NCBI RefSeq assembly: GCF_049243985.1
Contig: NC_135374.1
Coordinates: forward strand, 57,595,934 to 57,659,933
Source of the DNA: Paroedura picta
Lineage: Eukaryota > Chordata > Lepidosauria > Squamata > Gekkonidae
Direction of reading: 5' to 3'
Length of the DNA stretch: 64,000 nt
Position 1 is the first letter of the stretch. Each line of letters opens with the position of its first letter. The notes below the pieces were generated by a model. It ran no database searches. It was given only the letters and a program-made list of their open reading frames with translations, and was not told the DNA's origin. Positions 50,547-62,500 of the stretch are shown in pieces. Both the position numbers and the translations under genes were made by a program.

Positions 50547-53500
50547 GCCTTAAAGATAAGCAGTACCAGTGAAAAAGATCCAGGAAAGCTGCCAAAACAA
50601 TAATCATAGCACATGGCTGCTCTTAACATAGATGTCTCTTGAAGACACACATACGCACTTACCTGTACTTTAAACCAGGAAAACTTATTGGCAGGTAATT
50701 CCAGAGCCACCTTTAGAATATGATGCTGTAGTACAGGAGGAATCTCGTGTCGCAGTCCTTTTTCTGTAACAATACCTGTAGTGTAGAAATGGAAATATTG
50801 CTTTGTATTGTCCTCCTATCTTTAGAAATAGCTTCAGCCAGAAATTGTACTAAAATACCTGCAGTTATAAATTTAGAAGAAATTTCAAGATACATCAATT
50901 AAGATTTCTTGAAAATATTAAGTTAGTTTTCAATACATCATATTGGGTTGCAGTCCTCAAAATACTGAATCTTATCCCATTACAGTAGTGTACTTTTAAT
51001 CTGGTCATTGTAGCTGAGACTTTAAGGGCGGCTTGATGGGTAGGCTTTACAGATGACAATGAATACCTTTGGGCTTTGAACACTTTACCTGATGTTTTTT
51101 CTTTACCAGATAGCACATATTATTCTGCTGTTAAGTAGCAGGCCTGATCAACTTTTGTTCTGCTCACTGGTATCCATAGGTCTCACAGACCTTAGTGCTA
51201 CACAGCATTCAGTGTAAGGACTGCAACCCTGTGCAAGCCTCAATTGATCTGTTTTTGTTTTGAAACAAATGTTATTCTCCCAATGAAATGATGGCTAACT
51301 TAGACAGAGAATCATACAGTTGCAAGGGACCATATCCAGCCAACACAAGAGATCCAAGACAGAACACCCTGGCAGTTATCCAAGTCTTTGCCTAAAGGCT
51401 TCAAACAGTGAAGAGCCCAACCTCTGTTGCCAAATCACTCTTAGCAATGGCAAGTTTCTCTTGTTTAACCAAAATCCAGCTCATTGAACCCTTTCTTGCT
51501 GCCTGGAGCAAGAGAGAACACATCTGCCTCCTTTTCCATGCAGCAGCCATTCAGGGACTTCAAGGCTACAGTTATGACCTCTCCTTTCCCTGTTCAGTGT
51601 CTTCTTTCCCAGAATGAACATGCCTAGTTTATTGCTTACCACTTGACATAACATTTTTACCATTCGCATTATTTAGTAATTCATCTCTGACAACTGGAAA
51701 TTAAAAGTATGCCTTTTAAAATCCTAGACAGAACAAAGCTGTAACAATTTAAAATTTTTATTAGAGATATTTAAAGTCTCTTGGGGTATTATGCCTATAT
51801 TTGTCAGCTTTCCCTTAAAAAACCCTTGCAAGTGATGATATAATGAAAAATTTGCAGACTACCAGAGAACACTGATTCTCTTCACTAGAAAACAGACCCT
51901 GTTTTATCCATGGCTTCTAGTCACTTGGATCCTGGCTAAGTTTTAGGGAGGTGGCAAATTTCACCAGTTCCCATTCCCAGACAGAGTTCCTTTCCAAGCT
52001 ATACTTGAGGGTCCCCAGCTCCCCAGGGGCAGCATTTCTTCCCTTCCACCACCCCCCGCCCCCATATTGCACCCATGGAAATCTAGACGGGATCCAACAC
52101 AGTGACAATAATTTTAAAATACACTTACCTTTAATTAATTTACTAAAATCAAAGTTGCTCTGTGCCACCAAATGAGGAACAACTTGTTGATAGAGACATA
52201 TAACATGAAGTAATACGGCTTTCAAAAGAGTGGTCTCTGCATCATCTGAACCTTTAAAAAATGAATTAAAAGTTCTTGAAAGAAGTCCTGAACAAAGCAA
52301 TGCCTCCTATACAAAGCTGTAAATTAATATATACTAGAGGCAAAGATCACTACACACAGGAAAGCAACGGGCACTGGCACACACATTGCCACTGTGGCCC
52401 TCCTGGGCACTGCCCCCCCCTTGATCTTGAGAGCTAGTTTGGTGAAGTGGTTAAAGAGTGGCAGACTCTACTCTCGAGAGCAAGTTTGATTCTCCACTTT
52501 GCCTCTATGTGCAGCCAGATGGGTTGCCAATCTCCAGGTGGAGCCCGGAGATCTTCAAGCATTACAACTGATCTCCAGGCATCATTTCCCCTGGAGAAAA
52601 CAGCTGCTTTGGAGGACAACTGGCCCTCCTCCCACTGCTCCCCAGCAGCCAGGAGGCCTGGGAGAGTGCAGCAGCTGAGTCAGGCTAGTGCTGTGCCTGC
52701 AGTGTGGCAAAGCATGGCCAGCCGTCCTCTCTCCATTCTTGGGCAGGTTGAGAGCTGATGTGGGACTGGTGAACAGGCCTGGCTCTCTTCGGCTGGCTGA
52801 GGACTACAGGAGTTTGGAGGCCTCAATCAACAGCATGTGGCTGGCAAGTGGGCCCATCTTCCCCTCCCACTCTCGGCAGGCTGAGGGTCACCGGAGAATG
52901 GAGGTGCCGTTCACTGATGCAGGGCTGGCAGGCAAGTGGGCCAGGCCTCTGACCCCTGCTCTTGGACTTGACTTACCATTCACAAAGTCTGCCAGCAGAG
53001 TGGGGCCAGCTCTTCTCCCAGCAGGAAGGTGGAGAAGTGGGACAGGGAAGACTTGCCTTGAACAGCCCTCAGTGTGTGTGTGTGTGGGGGGGGGGTAATC
53101 CTCTCTCTATTGGGTCCATAGCCCTCACTGTGCGCCAATTGAGGCAAGTTTTACCCAGTGGATACCAACCAGGTGTAATTAGGGCTAAAGATTCTTTTTC
53201 TTCTGATAATAACACAAGTGAGATAGTGGGAGGGGAGCAGGATAAAGAGTTACACAATAATACAACCCTCAGTTCTAGGACAGAATTTCTGCACCACTTT
53301 CAGAAATCTAATCAAGCCCATTTTTACAGCTATAAAGACCAAAATTAATTTCTAAGTGAAGATTTTCAGATGGTGAATTTTACATTTAGTACAAGTTTGG
53401 CACGGGCACAGAATTGGAAAATGTATACAGGGCAGAATGTGACTTTTACAAGAAAAATCATGAAGTACTTTCAAACAAGAACTCAGCTTAAAGAATGTTC

Positions 53501-56500
53501 TCAGATGTCATTAAAGACAGCCAACTTGATGTAGTGGTTAAAAGTGACGGACTCTGGAGAACTGGGATTGATTCTCCACTTCTCCACATGCAGTCAGCTG
53601 GGTAACCATGGGCTAGTTAGAGTTCTCTTAGGGCTGTTCTGTTAGAGCTCTCTCTGCAACAACAACCTCACAGGATGTCTGTTGTGGGGATAATTGGGCA
53701 GCCCAGCTGGTAAGCCAGGCTGCCCAATCCGGCACAATGCCTGTAATGCTATGGAGCATATCCAGCTTCCCTCCCCACCTCACCGAGCAGACAAGAGGGC
53801 TGGAAGAGAGGGGGGCAGCCCAGACAGGGGAGCCAGGCCACTGTGGCCGGCACAGTGCCCACAGGGCCATGGACTACACCCAGCCGCCTCCCCCCAACCC
53901 CGCTTGCCTGACAGGCAAATGGACTGAGAGAGAGTGGGGCAGCCTAGCCAAGGAATCCAGGCTGCTGAGGCCAGCACTGTGTCTGTGGCACCATGGAGCA
54001 TACCCATCTTCCCTCCACCCCACTTGCATTTGTAAACCACTTTGGGACTCCAGGTAAAGAAAAGCAGAGTATTAAAAAACAGCTCTTTTTCTTCTTCTAA
54101 AAAAACATTCTCATCACCACCAAAAAGTCATCAGCAGATGATCAAAAGATGGAACTGAGCAACTTTAAATCATCACAAAACAGTAGTACCAGTTGTGAAT
54201 CATTAATAGATACCATTCACATGTATGCCAGTTAAGATGAATACAATTTCTTACCCTGCTCTTCTTCCTCAGTAATTTTCTCCACCATGGAATCAGCATC
54301 ATCTTCTTCCTTTTTCTGTCCATCCTGTTCTTTCTCTTGTTTTAGAAGCGATTGCCAGACTGCTATTATGTTAGTCATATCTGGTAGAAGCTAGGGTTTT
54401 TTTAAAAGTTAGGGTCAGCTAATGAACAGTTATACAGTCCTTTCATAAGACATGATTTACAAAGCACAAATACAGGAGAAGAGATCATCTATACAAAAAA
54501 GGTTGCCTATTATTAACTTTTATTAATATCTGCTTTAGTTTGCCCAAATAATGATGGCCATAACTAAGTTTAAATTGTACTGGGAAGGGACAGCAGGTGT
54601 TGATTTTTGTTTTTTAAACAATTTCTTAGATATCAGTTTACTTCAAAAAAGTCTGTTTAATTTACGAGTTCCTAAAGATACCCTTGCAGAAGTTCAAGGC
54701 TTTAAGAAGCTTTGGTTTTACCTTAGGAAAGGAGAAAAACAATATTCCACCTTTAACAGCACAATACAGTACATGAACAGTCATGAGTTCATGTATTGTT
54801 GGTACTATTCCAACAATATAATGTCAAGTCAGGTGCGTAATTTCCCAAATGTGCTGCCCTTGTGCTTTTTTCCCCACAATCCGGCATTCCCCATCAAATT
54901 CTCAAGTCTACTAAGAGGCTTAATGTTAACACTAATTTAGTACCTCCCATAACAACCTCTCTCTTAGTACTCTAAGCATCATGGCTTAAAAATTACACCA
55001 ATAGTATTTAATATGCCATTAGAATACCTTCAAGTGTGTTGCTTATATAATACAAAAACAGACTAGATCTGGAACATACTGAGGCATTTCCTGTGACACG
55101 AACTGTGATTCTGTACCAGTCGTATTACACTGTACCTTGCTCAATGCTTCCCTGTATTGTTGAACAAATTCCTGCATCATAGATGGAGTGTAGACTTCAG
55201 ACTTCTCCCATATCTTCTCATTCAGACAATGTTCAATGTTTTTCAGTGATCTTTTCAGGATTGATGCCAGAAGTGAAAAAATAGTATGTTTCACTGTTTT
55301 ACTGGCTATCTAAAATTTAAAAAGAAGATTAAACTGTTACTTTGCTTATACCTTATCTTCCATATTCAAACAAAATTAATATTCAAATTTATTTTCAAGA
55401 ATTTACTGAAAAGAAAACAGGCATTTAAAGGCAAGATTAAAGGCCTATACCTGGACCGGATATCTGATTTTAGACACAATGACAAACAAGACAGCAATTC
55501 TTACAAAGCCAAGCAACTATTCAGTAGGGAAAGTGGAAATACAGTGCATGACTAAGGCTAATACATGACACTGCTTCTGTTCTTTAAAAAAATTAAAGGA
55601 GAGAAATCTAGTTCACCTTGAACAAAAGGATTATAAATGTTTGTTGAGTATATGAATTCATGAAATCCATAAAATCCACCATTTATTTGCTTCATTTCTA
55701 TATTATCTTTTCCCCTCATGGGAACACAAAGTGGCTACCGGATTCTTCTTTCCTCCTTTTTATCCTTGGAACAATAAAGGTTGGTAGAGTAAATGTGACT
55801 GTCTTAAAAACAGGGATTTGAACCTGGATCTCTGAGAACATAGTCGAACACTTCCACACTGGCTTATCCCCAAAATTATTATATTTGTTGTTACCCTAAT
55901 TTCAACAAATGAATTCAGAAGCAATATTATAGGAGAGATTAGAACCAGGGAACTCAGTAGCATACAGTGCAATCCTAAACAGGTATACATCCTTCTGAGC
56001 GTACTGAAATCAACTGATTTAGAAGGGTATTAACTCTGAGGTTAAACGGGTAGTTATTCATGTAGCTCTTATATGACACCAGTTCCCTGACTGTTTCAGG
56101 AAGACCCTTCCTCCCCCTACACATACAGAAGATAAAAGTCCTTACATTTAATCCCTGTGTGAACATTGCTTTATTGCATACTGCTGGGACAGTTGTCACC
56201 ATCACCATGGAAAGCAATCTAGGAAGTGGAATGAACTCCACAGTTTTAAAACAGTTGGAGACCTCTGGCTGAGCCTCATAGATCTGAAATTAAACAAAAC
56301 ATGTTTTTAGGCGGTATGAATATAATCCTGCAGCATGCTGGAACACTACTGAATATAATTCTATGGCTTGGTTGGACAAAGATCTATATCACAACCCTGT
56401 TATTGTGGATCTCCCTATTTTGCGCAAAATACATTTACTCATTTTTGCTTTATCTGGGACTCTCATCTGATTATTTCAATCACTGTGTTTTATTGGCTTT

Positions 56501-59500
56501 GGATCTCACAAAGAACCAGGTTGTACACTCTTAAATGAAGACCTGCAAGAAATACCGGGGTTATGACATGGAGAGAGACAATGGCAAACTGCTGAATCAT
56601 TTTTTTGCCTTGAAAACACTACAAAGTTGCTATAAGTCAGCTGTGACTTGAAGGAGGGAGGAGTACACAAGAGCCCACGAATCTTGCTAGTTTGAGATTT
56701 ATCTCCAATAAGTAATGTATGAATAAGCCCTGAACAAAGGCAAACTCATTTACTATTCTCAAAAAATACCAGATATTCACCTGAGGAACCCATACAATAT
56801 ATTATTGTGATCTTAATTAATGAATCAGAATATTTGGAAACATTTTGTACAGTTCTTACCTTCCTTAACAATTTCATATTGTCCAGCCATGCTGATTTCA
56901 GTCTCGGAACAAAAGAATACTGAGATTCCTTAAAGAATCTGTTCAGTAAATCTGGGCATACTTTGAAAATGTTCACCATAAGGTCAGCAACCATCTCATC
57001 TTCCACAGCAGTCTTTAAACACAGGAGAAAGCGCAGAAGCACCAAATTCCCTCCTCTAATAAAGACAGATGGGGGGGGCATCATGGTGACATTTGTTAAG
57101 TTACAGTCATAATACAAATACTAACAGTATTCGTCAGTCAGTTTTCATTGCAGCCCACAGGCCATTCAGAAACAGAAAGAAAAGTAGTATTAGAACTTCT
57201 CAGCTTGCCACTGAAAGGGAATACTCCAAATGAAGATTTTGATCAAGTCACTGTGGTCCCAGTTTTATATTTGTAACAGTGAAACACTGTAGCATTCCTT
57301 CTGCTACAAACAAGACTTTTAATGCAATTTGACATATTTTAACAATTTCATAAGCCACTGAAATTAATCACTAAAATTTGAATGAAATGCATAAAAATAA
57401 ATTGACAAGGTATGTATTTTTGTTTGCAAGTAAGTGTTCTTGGCATTTAGAAATCAGCCGTATATTAGTAAAGAAGAGATTACTAACAACCCAGGAACAG
57501 CTAATATTAGTTATAAATAACTAGTTTGCTCCTCCAGCCCAAGAGATTCTATTATCCTGACTTGTAAGACAAAATTCTTGGATTTAACTTTGTTTACCTT
57601 TTCGCCTCCCTTTCCTTTAAGCATTTTCTCAAAAGAACAAAATATTCTCCCTCAAAGGACAACTGCCTGATAACACACTATTGAAGCTTCAGAGGTAGCC
57701 TCTCACTCGATAACAGCAATTATTGTCCAGCATTGGAAACACATTCTTTAAAATCTACCCTCAAAATCAAAGCAAGAACCTAGAATCCAAAGGAAAATGC
57801 CATTCAGTTTTCTATGCAGGCCACACTGACCTCCAGGAAGCTGAGGGAACAAAGCAAAGCATGGGACTACAGCCAGGAAGCTGCCAGAACCCCCATGTGC
57901 TGCCAAGTTCAGTGCAGTAGTGAATGCAGCATATGTGACCCTGGCCAGCCTTAAAAGTTGTGCCTCTGAGTGAGGCTGGGATATGGACATCTCACTGTTA
58001 CCACCACCGCCTTAGCTTTATGTGAAGGCTGCCAGGTGGGGCCATGATTCCAGCCCACAATTCATCAGACAAGGCTGAAGAAAATATTTCAGTTCAGGAC
58101 CAATGATTAACCTCTAGCTTGAATATCTTAAACACCTACACAACATGAATACCTTACCTGCCCGCTGTGCCAAGACTTGGATCATAGAAGTTAATGCCAT
58201 GTTTCAGAGAACAACAGAGGTCCATTAAAAAGTTATGAACCAATTCCCTTACTATAACCTTCCCTGCCTCTTCAGGGTCCTGGGCAGCCTGCAAAAAACA
58301 GAAAGAATGGGGAGGGTTGGATTAAGGTTTAACTGGCTTTCCCCCCTCTTCTTTTTAGAACAGCAGTTTCAAGGATCAGTGTGTGTGTCCCCGGCTGCAT
58401 CATTCCCTCAAACTGGGAAATCAGACAAGAGAGGGCCTAAAAGAAAGTAATAGCACATGATACACATAGTTACTGCACCGGCATGTACAGGGAGAAGAAA
58501 AATACATTCCTATCACAATCAGAGAGGTGAGAAAGGTGAGAACAAATCTCCCCGGCATAACAATATGGACCAATGCTTACACTGGCCAAATCTGCCTACT
58601 GTCCCCATTCCCAACAAATGTGCACCACAACTGGTCCTGATTACAACTGACTCCTTACCCTGTACAAAATAATTTCATCACAAATACAGGTCCAAGCCTT
58701 TCTTTCTAGAGACAATGCAACAGAGATATACCTTCACATCTTCAGTGCTGACATCAGTGATTCCATTCCAGCGATAGAGCAAAGCAATGTGGTTCAACAC
58801 ATCTACGGTAAAAAAGCGTACCTTCTGGGTCTTACTGATACTTCTGTTGTGAATCACCTACAAATGACACAACAAAGTTCCCACAATTTCAACTGTAACA
58901 TTCTCACTTTTTTCTTTTTCTGTTCTTGTTTCTCTCAGTTTGGTGTAGTGGTTAGGAATGCTGACTTCTAATCTGGTGAACTGGGTTTGATTCCATGATC
59001 CTCCATATCCAATCAGCTGGGTGACCTTGGGCTCGCCAGGGCACTGATAAAGCTGTTCTGACTGAGCAGTAATATCAGGGCTCTCTCAGCCTCACCTACC
59101 TCTTAGGGTGTCAGTTGTGGGGAGAGGAAAGGGAAGCCACTTTGAGCCTCCTTCAGGTAGAGAAAAGTGGCATATAAGAACCAACTCTTCTTTTTCGTAT
59201 AATACAGCAGAAGGGGAACACCTCCCAACCATAAATTATACACCAGAGCTAATTCCCATATCATTGGCAAACCAAGTTATCACTAAGGGCACAATGGGGC
59301 CAGAACACATGCCCAAAGAGATTTCTGTTTCTAAAAATAATTTCAGCAAAACCCACTTTTGGGAAGAGAATCCAAAGGATCTTAAACTGGAGATGCTGGA
59401 ATTCAAACACTTTGCATGCAAAACAGATTCTTTAGCGCTGAGCTTCAGCCTGTGCCCCCACCCTGAAAACAACAGCTTACTTGACAGAAGTCATGAGAAG

Positions 59501-62500
59501 ATTTTATTTCAATTTATTTAGAGAGACAGAAGGCTAACTAAAGCCATCATTACAAAGCATGTCTGCATGTGTATAAAATATTCACAGTTTCCTAACTGAT
59601 CTGCAGTATCAGTGTTCTGATTGCTTAGAAAGCTAATTTAAGTATTTTAATTATAGGTTCCAGCTCTTAGTGAGCTTCATAATCCAACCAAGAGTCCATA
59701 ACAAAAACAAGGCAGTAACAGGAGACTCTTCAGAAAACCACAGCAAAGCTATTTTCAGAAATCAAAGACAAAGAGGACAAAAACATTTCAAAGATACCTT
59801 TGTTGTCAATGTGGAAAGCAGAAGGCTAATTGTAGAAATTCTATCTTCCTTCAATCCAGTTTTAAATATATCAGGAATGAAATCTACAAAACAATATAAA
59901 AATTACAAATCCTAACTGGAAGATAGAAAAAATTCTGGAAAATGAAATCAATGTGCATAAAGGATATATGTTACATTATAAGTGGAAAATGCCCAGAATA
60001 AACAATGAACATCTGTAAAGGGTGGCATATTAGGAAATTTCTTTTTATGACACAGATATGATAATTCAGATATACAAAACCCCTTTCATTGTGTCCCATT
60101 TATGCACGGAGTAACTTTGCCGGGAGCAAGCTAAAACAAAGGGCTCTTCCAACTGAGATAATAGTAACATTACACAACTTAAGTCCAATTTTGCTAGCAG
60201 CACTGGCTGAGGCTAAATGATTCACCCACAGGACTTTTCACAGGGAAGAGCTTCAGTGTGACCTCATGCAAGTGAATCCCTGTGGTGAGGATTTCAATGT
60301 CATGTTTCAACCAGACTTTTACAAACTACAAGACAGAAGATAAGGGTTCTTCATACACTGTGCTCGCCTCCGCAAACAATAACAGAGGCTTCTCAGCTGC
60401 TGACTCCAATGCACGGAATAAAGCTCACACTAATAGGTGTGAGAAGTTTCTGCTGAAGTTTCTGGCACTGTACACTGGAAGGAAAAGGTTAAAGAGCCCT
60501 TTTCCTTCTCCTTTTGTGCTGAAAAGGATCAGTGGTGGAGCCAGCCCTACAACACAGGGAAAGGAGACAGGTAGGTAGGTGCTCTTTTTGGCCACTTGCA
60601 GTTCCCCTCCCCTATCATACTCCCCTCCCCTACCTGATACTCCCCTACCCTGCTTCCATATATGGGCATCACGATTTAATAAAGGGAGAAATTATTTATA
60701 CCTTTAAGGAGGGGAAAATAATTGTCAAATACCTTTTAACTCGAGAATGTGCACCAGGGTCATGTTGTCACCAGTAATTAAGAAGGAGAGAGCATACTGT
60801 ATGTATGCCATACGGACATCAGGCTTGCCCTGGATAAATGTTAAGAGATATTCAGAATATGTTAGGCAAATGCCAATTTGGTAGTGCAAAATGAAATGCT
60901 AAATCCATATAAAAGAATGAGTTTGCAATTTTAAGCAGACAATTCATTGTCTATAACCATTAAAACAGTGGTTCAACCGCCCTAATGCCATGACCCCTAC
61001 AGCAGGGGCAGTGGTGCACATGTGCACCACTGCAGCACTCACTGTGGCACTGGCTTCTGCGCAGCCTCGGTGAGCTCTGAGGCAGCACAGAGAAGGCCAG
61101 CGCCATGCTGCTGCCACCACTCTTGCTTGCCGCGGCTCTGGCCTCCTCATCGCTGCCTCGGTGAGTTCCAAGGTGGCATGAAGGAGGCCAGCATGACGAC
61201 GACATGGGCCCCGGGAAAGGGCCGAACGACTCCTTGAGGAGCCACAACCCCCAGCTTAAGAACCACTGCATTAAAACTATTTTTATACTTACCATATATT
61301 TGCTCAGATGGGTTATTTCCCCTGTTTAGTCACAGACCCCTTTACCTACATGTATTCTAGTGTTGCTGCCTCCACTATGATCAGTTTGGACATATCTACA
61401 AAGGCAATTATGCTTTTTTTTTTGCATTGCACATTACACAAAATGCGATACATCGCTTGCCCAAGTAATACTCACACAGTGGCTTAGGAGCCACCTGTGG
61501 CGTTTCTGAACTCTGGTTCCCAAAATGGCAGCTGACCCATCGTTCAGGTAGCTAAGCAATCCCATGGCCCAGGATGGTTTGCAGGAGTCTCCCTGAGGTT
61601 ACAGGCCTAAAACTAGGGATGAAAGTAAATGTGGCTCTTTTGATAGATGGCAATTGGAAATAACGTTCCCCAAGAGCTACAGAGTGAGTACCACTGACTT
61701 ACCCATTAAGTCCATACTCACAGAACTCTGGGAGTTTGTTTTTAAAAAAAACTTTTCATGCAGGTAGCACAGTTACACCAGTGGAATAAAGCATGATCAT
61801 TGTCCCCAAACATTTTATTTTATTTATTATATTTATATACTGCCCTCCCCGAAGGCTCATGCAACTTCCAAGGATTTTTTCCAACAATTATTATCATTAC
61901 AGGAAGGTCAAGGACAATGGTCTATGGTCCTTATGTGCAAGAAGCACTGCAATGCAAGGACAGAAGCAGCAACACCTGGAATCAACATAGTTGAGCCATC
62001 ACTGTTCACTCACTGTACATGTTTCCTCTTACCTTATAATCTCTCTTTTTTACTAATCCAAACAGGAATTTATTATTGAAGTCAAAGTGGCTGTAAACCT
62101 CCCTTGCAGCATCTGGTCCCTGTGTCACCATTGCTGATAGCAAGGTGAGGCACTGACGAGAAATTCTGTGTGAATAAAATAAGAGAGAGGGTGCTATTTA
62201 AACAATCTGTTAGCAAACAAGCCAATGGGAGGGAGAAATTAAAAACTGACATCCTTGAAATAAACATGATGGAGGCTGGAATCAACACAGCTACCCACTT
62301 GGATTTAGACACAAGTTTGGCCACTCTTACTTTCTTAAAATTATATAATCTGATTTCCAATCACAACATCCCCCAAGCAGCCCAATTCTATGTACTTGGG
62401 CATGTGCTTCCCAGGTGGCCTTAACCAAACCATGTTCTTTCAGACTCAGCCTTCCATTTGCTAAAAGGGGACTGTACCTTTCTTCTGAGGATTACCAAGA

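Noticed and set aside
58937-59010. tRNA gene
   Set aside because: The tRNA-like head belongs to a dispersed SINE family and lacks a complete cloverleaf; the same holds for the heads at 32989 and 44158.
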